64,000 bases of DNA from JAQWBS01 sp047975765 (GCA_047975765.1 JBKEEF010000002.1:62001-126000), one strand, 5' to 3'. Counted from the first letter of the stretch, positions 14,924 to 24,041 are shown. Notes: generated by a model from the sequence alone, not told the origin. Translations and numbers: made by a program.

Positions 14924-16735
14924 ATGAGTTTAAGAAATATAGCTATCATTGCCCACGTTGACCATGGTAAAACAACGTTGGTGGATAATATGCTCAAACA
15001 AAGTGGAACTTTTCGTGACAATCAAAAAGTTCAAGAAAGAGCAATGGATAGCGGCGAAATTGAAAAAGAAAGAGGAATTACCATCCTCGCAAAATGTACC
15101 TCAATTGTATGGAAAAATACAAATATCAACATCGTAGACACCCCAGGACACGCGGATTTTGGCGGCGAAGTTGAACGTATCCTCTCCATGGTTGACGGTG
15201 TAGTTTTGTTGGTGGATAGTTCTGAAGGCCCTATGCCTCAAACTAAATTTGTTCTTGGTAAAGCTCTTAAAATTGGTCTTAGACCAATTGTTGTTATCAA
15301 TAAAGCAGACAAAGCTGATGCTCGTATTGATGCTGTATTGAATGAAATTTTTGACTTATTCGTAAGCCTTGACGCAAACGACGAACAACTTGACTTTCCT
15401 GTTCTTTATGCTTCAGGCCGTGACGGTTGGGCGATTAAAGAAATGAACGATGAAAAGAAAGATCTTTCTGCTCTTTTCGATACAATCACATCTTATGTAA
15501 AAGAACCTACTTGCAACCCTAATGCACCTTTTTCTATGCTTGCAACAATTTTGGAGGCAGACAAATTTTTGGGACGTATTTTAACTGGTAAAATTCAAAG
15601 CGGAAAAGTCAGAGTAAGTGATAACATTAAAGCCCTCAATGTGAACGGAAAAGAAGTTGAAAGATTTCGAGTTAACAAAATTTTAGCTTATAGAGGCTTG
15701 GTTCGCGAAAGCTTAGAAGAAGCTGGTGCTGGCGAAATTGTTGCCATCTCAGGAATGAGCAAAGCAACCGTTGCAGACACACTTTGCACTTATGAAGTTG
15801 TTGATCCAATTAAAGCTCAGCCAATTGACCCTCCAACACTATCTATGACTTTCTCTGTTAACGATTCCCCTCTTGGTGGAAGAGAAGGTGATAAAGTGAC
15901 TTCTCGTATGATTGGTGACAGACTTCACAAAGAAGCAGAAGGAAATATCGCACTCAAAATTACAGAATCTGAAAACAAAGATGCTTTTGAAGTTGCTGGA
16001 CGTGGCGAACTCCAACTTGGTGTATTGATTGAAACAATGCGTCGTGAAGGATTCGAACTCTCTGTTTCTCGTCCAAAAGTTTTGATGAAAAAAGATGCAA
16101 ATGGAACAATTCTTGAACCGATTGAAGAAGTTGTTGTGGATGTGGACGAAGAATTCTCAGGTGCTGTTGTTGAAAAAATGGGACAGCGCAAAGCTGAGCT
16201 TCTTGAAATGATTCCTTCTCAAGCAGGTAACAAAGTTCGTTTAATTTTCAAAGCACCTGCTCGTGGTTTGATTGGGTATCACTCGGAATTTTTGACAGAC
16301 ACACGTGGAACAGGGATCATGAACCGAATTTTCCACTCACATGAACCTCACAAAGGTAATATTGAAGGCAGAAGAAATGGCGTTCTTGTCTCTAGTGAAT
16401 CTGGAACAGCTCTAGCTTATGCTTTGTGGAAACTTGAAGACCGTGGTCCAATGTTCATTAATCACAACACACCTGTTTACGTTGGTATGATTGTTGGTGA
16501 ACATACAAAAACTAATGATTTGGAAGTCAATCCAACAAGAGCTAAACAGCTCACAAACATTCGTGCGTCAGGTAAAGATGATGCTATCACGCTCGCTCCG
16601 CCAAGAAAACTCGGACTTGAAGATGCTTTGTCATACATTCAAGACGATGAACTCTTGGAAGTTACACCAAAAACACTTCGTTTGAGAAAAAGATATCTTG
16701 ATCCAAATGAAAGAAAAAGAATGACTAAAAACTAG
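14924..16735 (+). CDS. typA: Translational GTPase TypA/BipA
   Basis: A 603-residue ribosome-binding GTPase of the EF-G-like family, involved in ribosome assembly and stress adaptation. G1 AHVDHGKTT lies at residues 10-18, then the DTPGHADFGGEV G3 region and the NKADKADAR G4 region. The C-terminal specific domain has RGLIGYHSEFLTDTRGTG and a GQRKAELLEM element. The start is placed at 14924 because MSLRNIAII is the family N-terminus; the 16 upstream codons overlap the palindrome. The ribosome-binding site is weak (GAAAGAAA). A strong terminator follows. Confidence 0.96.
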   Translation: MSLRNIAIIAHVDHGKTTLVDNMLKQSGTFRDNQKVQERAMDSGEIEKERGITILAKCTSIVWKNTNINIVDTPGHADFGGEVERILSMVDGVVLLVDSSEGPMPQTKFVLGKALKIGLRPIVVINKADKADARIDAVLNEIFDLFVSLDANDEQLDFPVLYASGRDGWAIKEMNDEKKDLSALFDTITSYVKEPTCNPNAPFSMLATILEADKFLGRILTGKIQSGKVRVSDNIKALNVNGKEVERFRVNKILAYRGLVRESLEEAGAGEIVAISGMSKATVADTLCTYEVVDPIKAQPIDPPTLSMTFSVNDSPLGGREGDKVTSRMIGDRLHKEAEGNIALKITESENKDAFEVAGRGELQLGVLIETMRREGFELSVSRPKVLMKKDANGTILEPIEEVVVDVDEEFSGAVVEKMGQRKAELLEMIPSQAGNKVRLIFKAPARGLIGYHSEFLTDTRGTGIMNRIFHSHEPHKGNIEGRRNGVLVSSESGTALAYALWKLEDRGPMFINHNTPVYVGMIVGEHTKTNDLEVNPTRAKQLTNIRASGKDDAITLAPPRKLGLEDALSYIQDDELLEVTPKTLRLRKRYLDPNERKRMTKN

Positions 16736-16748
16736 AAATTTCTTTTTA

Positions 16749-16781
16749 CAAAAAGCCTCCGAGTTTCGGAGGCTTTTTTAT
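16749..16781 (+). terminator. typA terminator
   Basis: AAAAGCCTCCGA pairs with TCGGAGGCTTTT around a three-base loop followed by a T-run. Confidence 0.92.
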
Positions 16782-16840
16782 TAGGATATGTTTATCCCTA
16801 TTATCAAAAATCTGAACACTCAGAAAATCTATATTCATAT

Positions 16841-16880
16841 AAAAATAACCCCTAACTTTTCTGTTAGGAGTTATTTTTTA
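16841..16880. terminator. Terminator of the 109-codon gene ending at 16894
   Basis: AATAACCCCTAAC pairs with GTTAGGAGTTATT around a six-base loop, with A/T tracts on both sides. Confidence 0.8.
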
Positions 16881-16893
16881 ACTTTTCTAAAAA

Positions 16894-17217
16894 CTAAGCT
16901 CTTTGTTTTGCCTGAGGACGAATGGAAGCACGTTGTGGTGCAGCAAACAAATTATCCATTTCAGCACTATATCCCTTAACAGCTACATCAGCACCAAAAT
17001 CTTTAGACTTCCCTGAAGCCAAATTTTTATGAGGATTTTCTTTGCTATGTTCCAATTTAAGAGCTTGAGCATTTCCTGCTTCAACATAAGCAACTTCACC
17101 AGAAGCTAAGAACTTTGTCCCACCAACTTTTGCATAGTTCTTACCATCAACGTTTTGAACAATTCGTTGACGCTTAATTTTCTTAATTATATCTTTGTTT
17201 TTATTATTATCAGTCAT
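16894..17217 (-). CDS. Small basic hypothetical protein (107 residues)
   Basis: No family recognised. The sequence is basic, low in hydrophobic residues and probably partly disordered: an N-terminal KNKDIIKKIKRQRIV segment, a middle YAKVGGTKFLASGEVAYVEAG region and a C-terminus rich in A, Q and R. I chose the ATG at 17217, ten bases after GGAG; the ATG at 17226 would sit too close to it. It has its own near-consensus promoter (17250-17278), very like that of the adjacent gene, and its own terminator. It could be a nucleic-acid-binding or secreted protein; nothing decides this. Confidence 0.65.
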   Translation of the reverse strand: MTDNNKNKDIIKKIKRQRIVQNVDGKNYAKVGGTKFLASGEVAYVEAGNAQALKLEHSKENPHKNLASGKSKDFGADVAVKGYSAEMDNLFAAPQRASIRPQAKQRA

Positions 17218-17249
17218 AAATGACATTCTCCAAATTTATACTTTTGTCT

Positions 17250-17278
17250 ATTATCTCAATGATTATATATTTTGTCAA
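17250..17278 (-). promoter_or_regulatory. Promoter of gene 16894-17217
   Basis: On the minus strand TTGACA (17273-17278) and GATAAT (17250-17255) with a 17-bp spacer, followed by AGACAAAA. Nearly the same sequence drives the next gene (17777-17805). Confidence 0.7.
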
Positions 17279-17289
17279 TCTTTTTCTTA

Positions 17290-17325
17290 AATATAAAAAA
17301 GAGCAGAAAGCTCTGCCCTTTTGAA
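17290..17325 (-). terminator. Terminator of gene 17330-17740
   Basis: On the minus strand an AAAAG-GCAG arm pairs with CTGC-CTTTT around a short AGCTTT loop followed by T residues. Confidence 0.7.
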
Positions 17326-17329
17326 AACC

Positions 17330-17740
17330 TTATCTTTCCGCAAAAAATAATTTTCCTTGGGTTTGAGACACTTCGTTGTTCTTATTTTTTCTAAACTCAG
17401 CAATTGCCTTAGCAACACCTCTTGAAAAAGATTCAATACTACTACCTTTTTGTTCAAATGAGGCAGCCTCACCATTAGCAACCAAAACAGTTGGCTTTTC
17501 TTTCATAAATTCAGATGTTAGAGGAGAACTACCAGAACTTCTTTTTTCAACTCTACTCATGATGTGTGCAACATCCTTTCCATAAAGTTCCTCTTTCAAT
17601 TTTTTGATTTTATCATCTGTTGTTTCTCGAGATTGATATCTTTTTTGTGTTCCATCTTGGGAAAATGACGCAACTTTTTCACTAGAGACTTTGATTCTCT
17701 TACGAAGTTTCTTAGCTTTTTCTAAAATACCTTGAGTCAT
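17330..17740 (-). CDS. Basic hypothetical protein (136 residues)
   Basis: No family recognised. The N-terminal half is strongly basic and helical (KAKKLRKRIK near residue 10, KIKKLKEELYG near 45), followed by a serine-rich, low-complexity middle and a C-terminal helix around SRGVAKAIAEFRKNKNN. No membrane span or signal peptide. AGGAGA gives a good ribosome-binding site for the ATG at 17740. Like its neighbour at 16894-17217 it has a strong promoter of almost the same sequence, which points to co-regulation of two unlinked transcripts. Confidence 0.65.
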   Translation of the reverse strand: MTQGILEKAKKLRKRIKVSSEKVASFSQDGTQKRYQSRETTDDKIKKLKEELYGKDVAHIMSRVEKRSSGSSPLTSEFMKEKPTVLVANGEAASFEQKGSSIESFSRGVAKAIAEFRKNKNNEVSQTQGKLFFAER

Positions 17741-17776
17741 ATATCTATCTCCTAAAATATTTTTTTATTTTGTCTA

Positions 17777-17805
17777 ATTATTGCAAATAATATATTTTTT
17801 GTCAA
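17777..17805 (-). promoter_or_regulatory. Promoter of gene 17330-17740
   Basis: On the minus strand TTGACA (17800-17805) and AATAAT (17777-17782) with a 17-bp spacer, followed by TAGACAAAA. The spacer shares ATATAT and the downstream AGACAAAA with the promoter at 17250-17278. Confidence 0.65.
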
Positions 17806-17905
17806 CTTTTATTTCGTCTGTGCCAAACTGATAAATATGTAGATTTTTTACAAATATACAATATAATGCGGTACTTACAAGAAAAATAGCATATTTAGGT
17901 TAAAA

Positions 17906-19486
17906 ATGTCTTTATTCAAATCTATCGCAACTTTCGGAAGCTTCACTCTCCTCAGTCGTGTCGCCGGCTTTGTTCGAGATGTTGTCATTGCAAAATATTT
18001 GGGAGCAGGAATGCTTTCAGATGCCTTTTTGGTTTCTTTCAAACTTCCAAATTTGTTTAGGAGTCTTTTTGCTGAAGGTGCCTTTAACACTTCTTTTGTA
18101 CCTATGCTTTCTCATAAAATGGTAGAAGAAGGAAAAGAAAAGTCTACCTTTTTCGCGTCACGTGCTATCTCGATTCTATTCTTTATCTTGGCAATCTTTT
18201 CTACAATTGTGATGATTTTCATGCCTACAGCTGTCAAAATCCTAGCACCGGGTTTCATCAATGACCCAGAAAAACTCAACCTAACTATTGAACTTTCTAG
18301 AATAACTTTTCCATATTTATTGTTGGTTTCTATTGTTTCATTTCAATCTGGAATATTGAATTCTCTTGGAAAGTTTGCAGCACCTGCTGCAACACCAATT
18401 ATCCTAAACATTGTTATGACGGCTTCTGTATTTGTGTTTATGCCTTTCACATCTTCACCTGCATACAGTCTAGCTATTGGCGTTACCACCGCAGGCTTTT
18501 TACAAGTCTTTTGGCTAATGTACTTCATTCATAAAGAAAATTATTCACTTCGTCCTTGCTTTGACGTCCTCTCAATTTTGAAAGACAAAGAAATAAAAAT
18601 ACTATTCCGTAGAATAACTCCAGGAATTTTGGGTGCGGGTATTTATCAAGTCAACATTATGGTCGGAACAATTTTGGTTTCTATGCTTCAAACAGGTGCA
18701 ATTTCTTGGCTTTATTATGCAGATCGTCTTCAACAAGTCCCTCTCGGTGTAGTAGGAGCTGCTATTGGTGTTGCACTCTTACCAGTTCTTTCTCAACAAC
18801 TTAAATCAAAAAAAATAGAAGAAGCTAACAGCACCCAAAACAAAGCGATTGAATATGGCGCAATTCTCTCCATTCCAGCAGCCACGATTCTCATTACTCT
18901 AAGTTTCCCTATTATTAATGTTCTTTTCGAAAGAGGAGAATTTGGCGCTTTAGAAACAGAGATGAGTGGGCAAGCGCTTATTGCCTACGTACTTGGACTT
19001 CCTGCATACGTAATGGTCAAAGCACTAGCTCCTAACTTTTTTGCAAGAGGCGACACTCGTACGCCTGTAAAATATAGCATTGTTTCTTTGGTTTCAAACT
19101 TATTGCTCAGTATAGCGCTCATCTTCCCGCTTAAACATGTTGGTGTTGCCCTTGCAACCTCACTTGCTGCATATATATCTTTAGCACAATATATTTATGG
19201 ACTCAAAAAAAGAAACCACTGGAGTTTTTCTAAAGAACTTGTCATGCAAATCTTCAAAATTATTTTTTGTTCAGCTTGCATGGGGCTATTCCTTGTCACA
19301 GCACTTTACTTAAGCAATCACTTGATTCCCGAATGGTTAAGCTATCACTTTTTCAAAAAATTGATAATTCTCGGCATAATCACCATTTTGGGAGTTGCAA
19401 CTTTTCTCATAATCGCTAAAATGATAAACGTATCTAGCGTTTCCGAAGTTATCGAGATGATAAAAACAAAGAGGAGAAAGAAATGA
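17906..19486 (+). CDS. murJ: Lipid II flippase MurJ
   Basis: A 526-residue MOP-superfamily membrane protein with about 14 spans that moves lipid II across the inner membrane for peptidoglycan synthesis. The N-terminal segment with SRVAGFVRDVVIAKYLGAG and the following DAFLVSFKLPNLFRSLFAEG are diagnostic. AGG upstream of the ATG is a modest ribosome-binding site; a TATAAT at 17862 may be part of its promoter. It starts the murJ-DUF2333-nfu-bax operon: its TGA overlaps the next ATG by four bases. Confidence 0.97.
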   Translation: MSLFKSIATFGSFTLLSRVAGFVRDVVIAKYLGAGMLSDAFLVSFKLPNLFRSLFAEGAFNTSFVPMLSHKMVEEGKEKSTFFASRAISILFFILAIFSTIVMIFMPTAVKILAPGFINDPEKLNLTIELSRITFPYLLLVSIVSFQSGILNSLGKFAAPAATPIILNIVMTASVFVFMPFTSSPAYSLAIGVTTAGFLQVFWLMYFIHKENYSLRPCFDVLSILKDKEIKILFRRITPGILGAGIYQVNIMVGTILVSMLQTGAISWLYYADRLQQVPLGVVGAAIGVALLPVLSQQLKSKKIEEANSTQNKAIEYGAILSIPAATILITLSFPIINVLFERGEFGALETEMSGQALIAYVLGLPAYVMVKALAPNFFARGDTRTPVKYSIVSLVSNLLLSIALIFPLKHVGVALATSLAAYISLAQYIYGLKKRNHWSFSKELVMQIFKIIFCSACMGLFLVTALYLSNHLIPEWLSYHFFKKLIILGIITILGVATFLIIAKMINVSSVSEVIEMIKTKRRKK

Positions 19487-20481
19487 AGGATAAAGCATTA
19501 AACTTCCTTAAAAATCTATGGAACTGGATTAAGAATACACCTGAACTCGTCAAAACAACAGCGTCAAGAACTGTTGATTTCATTGGCTCTTGGTGGAGAG
19601 GAATTATCATTGCTTCCCTCCTCATCATTTTCCTATATTATCCGCTTGGTGCAATAATCACCAACAACATAGATAGAAATGTAAATTACAACTTTGCAGC
19701 TATGGATGATCCAAAACAGTCTAAAACCATTGAGCAAATGGCATACATCATCAATCGTGAAGTAAATGAAAAGCTTTGGACACCAAACTTGCCATTCTTT
19801 TTCCCATCCTATTTTTTGGATAATATGCCAAACTTCCAACTTGGTATGTTTGATGCTTTGAAAGATGTGTCACAATCTTTCGGCAAAAACTTTGGCAACA
19901 ACGAAAAGATGAAAGAAATTTCTGAAAACTTAGCTTACCCAGGAACAATTTGGATGTTTTCACCAGAAAACAAACTCAAACCTGTAAGCTCTGCTAACAG
20001 CAAATATCGCGCAGCTAGAAAAGAGCTCAATAAGTTCAATCAAGACTTACTCGATGGCAAAGAAACTTTTTACCGCCGTCCAAATGATCTTGTATATATC
20101 TTAGCAAGAACCAGAGTGAACATTAACAAAACGATTAAAGATTTAGAAGAATATATCATTGAAGAAAGTGATGCTTGGTATAATAGTAAAAGCGACGACA
20201 AATTCTTTTATAATCAAGGAAAACTCTATGGCTACTATTTACTCCTCAACGCAATTGGACAAGATTATAAAGACTTGATTGTAAATTCTAACCAATATGA
20301 AAACTGGACAAAAATTATCAAAGCCTTAGAAAATGCTTCTCAAATCGACCCAACATTTGTTCGAAATGCTAGATTAAATAGTTCTTTTGCTCCAAACCAT
20401 TTGGCTTATCTCTCTTTCTACGCACTAAAGGCTGAAAGTAACATCCAAAATATCATCCGAAGAACAAGAGTGACACAGTAG
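19483..20481 (+). CDS. DUF2333 family membrane-anchored protein
   Basis: A 332-residue protein with one N-terminal span (about residues 38-58, preceded by SWWRGI) and a large periplasmic region. NREVNEKLWTPNLPFFFP and LDNMPNFQLGMFDAL match the conserved core of DUF2333, a family seen mainly in proteobacteria with no assigned biochemical role. Its start overlaps the murJ stop, so it is translationally coupled to a peptidoglycan gene, and a Bax-like hydrolase lies two genes on, so a cell-envelope role is likely but inferred. Confidence 0.85.
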   Translation: MKDKALNFLKNLWNWIKNTPELVKTTASRTVDFIGSWWRGIIIASLLIIFLYYPLGAIITNNIDRNVNYNFAAMDDPKQSKTIEQMAYIINREVNEKLWTPNLPFFFPSYFLDNMPNFQLGMFDALKDVSQSFGKNFGNNEKMKEISENLAYPGTIWMFSPENKLKPVSSANSKYRAARKELNKFNQDLLDGKETFYRRPNDLVYILARTRVNINKTIKDLEEYIIEESDAWYNSKSDDKFFYNQGKLYGYYLLLNAIGQDYKDLIVNSNQYENWTKIIKALENASQIDPTFVRNARLNSSFAPNHLAYLSFYALKAESNIQNIIRRTRVTQ

Positions 20482-20490
20482 GGTTTGAAA

Positions 20491-21039
20491 ATGATAATAG
20501 AAACTCAAATTGTAAACGAAAATGTAATGAATTTTTTCTCCCCTTCAAAACTAACTCAAGGGGAAACCATTGAAGCAATTGATGAAAAGTCTATGAGAAA
20601 ATCTCCATTGGCAGAAACTTTATTTGATATCGGCAATATAAAGTCTATTCTCATCACCCCTGATATGGTTTCTATCACAAAAAAAGAGGGAATTGATTGG
20701 GAAGAAATTAAACCTATTATCCTTGCTGAAATTTTGGAATATGTGGCAACACAAAAACCAACCATTGAAAAAGCAGCAGAAAAAAATGACGAAGAAGTTA
20801 TCAAGCAAGTCACAGCACTGATTAATGCTCGCATTCGCCCAGCCATTCGTCAAGATGGTGGAGACATTGACTTTGTTAAATATGAAGAAAAAATTGTTTA
20901 TGTAAAACTTAAAGGCAACTGTGTCGGCTGTGCCTATGCAATGGTCACACTCAAAGAAGGTGTTGAAAAACTTTTGAAAAGATACATCCCCGAAGTTCAT
21001 GAGGTCAAAAGCATTGATAAAGAAGCAAGTCATAAATAA
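20491..21039 (+). CDS. Nfu-type iron-sulfur cluster carrier (NifU C-terminal domain)
   Basis: A 182-residue protein with the two-domain layout of mitochondrial NFU1 and alphaproteobacterial homologues: an N-terminal Nfu domain (about 1-88) and a C-terminal NifU-like domain with the cluster-binding C144-x-x-C147 in KGNCVGCAYAMV, preceded by RPAIRQDGGDIDF. It receives [4Fe-4S] clusters and passes them to target enzymes in the cytoplasm. The ATG at 20491 has AGGG at good spacing. Its 3' end overlaps the next gene by 41 bp. Confidence 0.92.
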   Translation: MIIETQIVNENVMNFFSPSKLTQGETIEAIDEKSMRKSPLAETLFDIGNIKSILITPDMVSITKKEGIDWEEIKPIILAEILEYVATQKPTIEKAAEKNDEEVIKQVTALINARIRPAIRQDGGDIDFVKYEEKIVYVKLKGNCVGCAYAMVTLKEGVEKLLKRYIPEVHEVKSIDKEASHK

Positions 21040-21934
21040 GATTTTTTTTCTTCTTTTTACGCTCACTTTGTTTTCCAAAGCTTCTTTTGCTGCGAGCACA
21101 CCAAACGAGATCACGTTTAGTGAAGACGGTATTTACGTGACGAAAATATCTTCTCAGAACCTTGAAAAACTTTTTCTGAAGTATCACTATAAAGACTATA
21201 TTTATATGCCAGAATGGAAATATCCACCCATTTTTTTGAAGCAAATCCCAGATGATTTCGATAAAATTTCAGATCAAAACAAAAGAAACAATTTGTTTTT
21301 GAGATTGATGATTCCTCTTGTTCTCAAGGTGAACAATGAAATTTCTGAAGAGAGATATGAACTTTTAAATATTCTTGAATATTTTGAAATAAATAAAGAT
21401 TTCACTGAAAAAAATAAAAAATTCTTAGAAGAAAAAGCAAAAAAATATGATGTATTCACGCGTCTCCAAGGGCTAAGACGCTATCAACTGCTCAGTGAAA
21501 GACTCAACGAAAAAATAGACATCGTTTCCCCTTCAATTCTCATTGCACTCGCTGCCATCGAAACAAACTGGGGAACATCAGAATCTTTGAAAAAAGCGAA
21601 TTCGCTATATAAAGAAAAAGTCTGGTTCTCTGATGAAGGTCTTGCTGTGGACGACCCAACAGATAAATCCTATAAGATAAAAATTTACAAAAATTTATAT
21701 GATTCAATTTATGACTATGCTCTCAAAATGAATTCCAATAAAGACTACGAAGATTTTCGTTTCAATCGTCAACTCCTCAAAAAAAGAGACAAAGAACAAA
21801 ATGGAAGATACCTTGCCAACAATTTAATGCTCGCTTCCGGATTAAAAAACTATGCTGGGCTTTTAGACTATACAATCACTTTTTATGAGCTGACAAACAT
21901 CGACGATGTATCTCTTGGTTTTGTCAAAAAATAA
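20999..21934 (+). CDS. Bax-like glucosaminidase-domain protein (GH73-related)
   Basis: A 311-residue exported protein. An N-terminal signal sequence (FFLLFTLTLFSKASFA near residues 15-31) precedes a helical region and then a domain with SPSILIALAAIETNWGTS (about 177-195) and KKANSLYKEKVWF, which matches the Bax/FlgJ-type glucosaminidase core with its catalytic glutamate in AAIET. It should hydrolyse peptidoglycan glycan strands. The ATG at 20999 lies inside nfu; a TTG at 21014 is an alternative start nearer the signal peptide. Its last codons form the left arm of the palindrome at 21914-21954. Confidence 0.82.
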   Translation: MRSKALIKKQVINKIFFLLFTLTLFSKASFAASTPNEITFSEDGIYVTKISSQNLEKLFLKYHYKDYIYMPEWKYPPIFLKQIPDDFDKISDQNKRNNLFLRLMIPLVLKVNNEISEERYELLNILEYFEINKDFTEKNKKFLEEKAKKYDVFTRLQGLRRYQLLSERLNEKIDIVSPSILIALAAIETNWGTSESLKKANSLYKEKVWFSDEGLAVDDPTDKSYKIKIYKNLYDSIYDYALKMNSNKDYEDFRFNRQLLKKRDKEQNGRYLANNLMLASGLKNYAGLLDYTITFYELTNIDDVSLGFVKK

Positions 21935-21954
21935 TAAATATTGACAAAACCAAG
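21914..21954 (+). promoter_or_regulatory. 14-bp inverted repeat spanning bax 3' end and the next promoter
   Basis: CTTGGTTTTGTCAA (21914-21927) and TTGACAAAACCAAG (21941-21954) are perfect inverted repeats with a 13-base centre. The left arm is coding sequence with the TAA just after it; the right arm contains the -35 box of the downstream promoter. No T-run follows, so it is not a standard terminator and may be an operator. Confidence 0.6.
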
Positions 21955-21969
21955 TCAAGAAAATAGAAT
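21941..21969 (+). promoter_or_regulatory. Promoter of the membrane orphan at 22009
   Basis: TTGACA (21941-21946), 17-bp spacer, TAGAAT (21964-21969). The predicted leader of about 33 nt contains CTAATTATTAATTAA and no Shine-Dalgarno. Confidence 0.65.
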
Positions 21970-22008
21970 GGTGTCCAATATCTAATTATTAATTAAAAAC
22001 ATATTACT

Positions 22009-22602
22009 ATGAATGCAATAATTTTGACAGCCACTCAATCTTATATGGTTGATTTAGATGAATTTATGGTAAGCTTAGCCTCTAGCTTGTTTTTCATAGT
22101 TGCTCTTGCTCTTTTTTGCTACGCCATTTACATTTTATGTAAATCTACAAATGTCCTTTCAATGAAAATTCCAAAACCAAGAATCTATGAAACCACATTT
22201 AGCAAAAAAGAAGAAAATAATTATGAGGAAAAACTTCAAAGCCCTATTGAACATAACAAGGTTTTCTCTGTTCTGTCGCTCATTATTTTCTTATTGTGCG
22301 TTCTTATTGTCGAAAAAGTTGATCTTTTAGAAGAGTTAATAACAGCAAAGTTTGTTATTTTTTCTGCTTTTATTTTCATAAATTTTTGCCTAGCATTTGC
22401 AGACAAATTTTTTGAAATTGCAAAAGAAAACAGACGTTTTATTGTGATGATATCTGGTATCTCAATTTCAGTCATACTCCTGATTGCTATCGTTTTAAAT
22501 GCCACTCATTACATCGTTGTAAGAATGTCTGTTCTCCTAGCACTGATAATATTTAATGTTATCAATATTTATAAATTAACAAAAAAAAGCACTTCAGATT
22601 GA
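22009..22602 (+). CDS. Hypothetical membrane protein (197 residues, about five spans)
   Basis: No family recognised. Hydrophobic segments lie at about residues 22-46, 84-102, 112-132, 143-164 and 168-188, with one longer polar loop (50-80) rich in K and E. The ATG has no Shine-Dalgarno, unlike the conserved genes around it. It has its own promoter overlapping a palindrome. The TGA stop lies within the terminator stem. Only a membrane location can be supported. Confidence 0.65.
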   Translation: MNAIILTATQSYMVDLDEFMVSLASSLFFIVALALFCYAIYILCKSTNVLSMKIPKPRIYETTFSKKEENNYEEKLQSPIEHNKVFSVLSLIIFLLCVLIVEKVDLLEELITAKFVIFSAFIFINFCLAFADKFFEIAKENRRFIVMISGISISVILLIAIVLNATHYIVVRMSVLLALIIFNVINIYKLTKKSTSD

Positions 22603-22614
22603 AGTGCTTTTTTA
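22580..22614. terminator. Bidirectional terminator between convergent genes
   Basis: AAAAAAGCACTTCA pairs with TGAAGTGCTTTTTT around a short loop. It contains the stop codon of the 197-residue membrane protein and also serves the leftward U32 gene. Confidence 0.88.
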
Positions 22615-22631
22615 CTTATCTTTCAAAAGTA

Positions 22632-24041
22632 TTATTCGCAGCTTCCGCCACAACCACAACCTTTAGATTCAACTTTATATTCAGCTTGAACATTCTTAAG
22701 AAGACGGTCATGTTCTTCTGTCAGTTTTGCAGGTTTTCTTGCTACTGTCAAAGCAGGTAAAAGCTCCTTTGCATTCTCTACACCAAACTGAGAAGCTTTG
22801 ATACGAATTTTTTTGCCTTGTCCCGCAGAAACACGAGAAGTGATTTCACCTGTTTCAGCATTTTCAAATTCTTCAAACGTAACTCTAATATTTTCTAATG
22901 AATCAGGTTTCAAGAACTCAATCCATTCTCCTTGTTCAATATGATTGCGGAGTTCAAAAACAGCTTCATCACCTTGCCATTCAATGATAGAACCAGCAAA
23001 GAGCCAATCACCCAAAGTTCTCGTATAATCATAATTCTGAGCAATATTTGTGAGATGTCCTTCATAAAAACCAAGTGTATAGCCTCGATTTTGAAGTGTA
23101 TTAATTTCAGCCATATATTTTTCAAAGTTCCAGTTCTTTGGATCTTTTTGATAATCATCAATTGCCGTGCGATAGGCACGAGCAACAACAGCTGCATAAT
23201 ATTCTGTTTTATTTCTACCTTCAATTTTGAGAGATTCAATCCCCAAATCCAAAATTTCATTTAATCTTGGAAGCAAACACATATCTTTTGAGTTCATAAT
23301 ATATGAACCGTGATTATCTTCGATAATTTCAATATATTCACCTGGACGAAAATCTTCTTCCACGAAGAAATCAAACAAATCTTTGTTTTCTTCATTGATT
23401 TCGACATCTTTGATAGTGCCATCTTTGAGCTTGAGTTTTAGTTTATAGTTCCAGCGACAACAATGTGCACATTTGCCTTGATTAGCACTTCTTTCCGCCA
23501 AAAAGTTGGAAATAAGACAACGACCAGAATAAGACATACACATTGCCCCATGAACGAAGGATTCTAGGCGAATATCAGGACATTGTTTTCTGATTTCAGT
23601 TAATTCTTCAAAACTCACTTCTCGACCAAGCACACATAAATCTGCACCTAAATCTTTCCAAAAATTGACAGTTTCATAAGAACACACATTGGCTTGGGTA
23701 GAAATATGACGTTTAATTTCTGGGGCATGATTCTTGAAATACCTAAACACCCCTGGGTCCGCCATAATTACGCCATCTGGCGCAAGTTTTTGAACCGTTT
23801 GCGCAAATTTAGGCAATTTTTCAATGTCCTTATTATGCGTATAAAGATTGAGTGTCAGATAAATTCTTTTTCCATGCTGACGAACAAAATCAATTCCTTC
23901 TTGTAAATCTTCTGCCGAAAACTGCGACTGTGTACGAAGCGACATGTCAGGTGTTCCTGCATAAACAGCATCAGCACCATATAAAATTGCAGTTTTTAAC
24001 TTAGTCAAAGAGCCAGCAGGCATTAACAATTCAGATTTCAT
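22632..24041 (-). CDS. Peptidase U32 family protein (TrhP/YegQ-like tRNA hydroxylation factor)
   Basis: A 469-residue member of the U32 family, whose bacterial members TrhP and RlhA act in RNA hydroxylation using prephenate rather than as proteases. The conserved cysteine cluster C168, C175, C191 and C194/C195 lies in HGAMCMSYSGRC and GKCAHCCRW, consistent with an iron-sulfur site. The C-terminus ends in a metal-binding-like CGCGGSCE. The length fits TrhP better than RlhA. GAGGAA precedes the ATG, which is adjacent to the stop of the DUF3108 gene. Confidence 0.88.
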   Translation of the reverse strand: MKSELLMPAGSLTKLKTAILYGADAVYAGTPDMSLRTQSQFSAEDLQEGIDFVRQHGKRIYLTLNLYTHNKDIEKLPKFAQTVQKLAPDGVIMADPGVFRYFKNHAPEIKRHISTQANVCSYETVNFWKDLGADLCVLGREVSFEELTEIRKQCPDIRLESFVHGAMCMSYSGRCLISNFLAERSANQGKCAHCCRWNYKLKLKLKDGTIKDVEINEENKDLFDFFVEEDFRPGEYIEIIEDNHGSYIMNSKDMCLLPRLNEILDLGIESLKIEGRNKTEYYAAVVARAYRTAIDDYQKDPKNWNFEKYMAEINTLQNRGYTLGFYEGHLTNIAQNYDYTRTLGDWLFAGSIIEWQGDEAVFELRNHIEQGEWIEFLKPDSLENIRVTFEEFENAETGEITSRVSAGQGKKIRIKASQFGVENAKELLPALTVARKPAKLTEEHDRLLKNVQAEYKVESKGCGCGGSCE

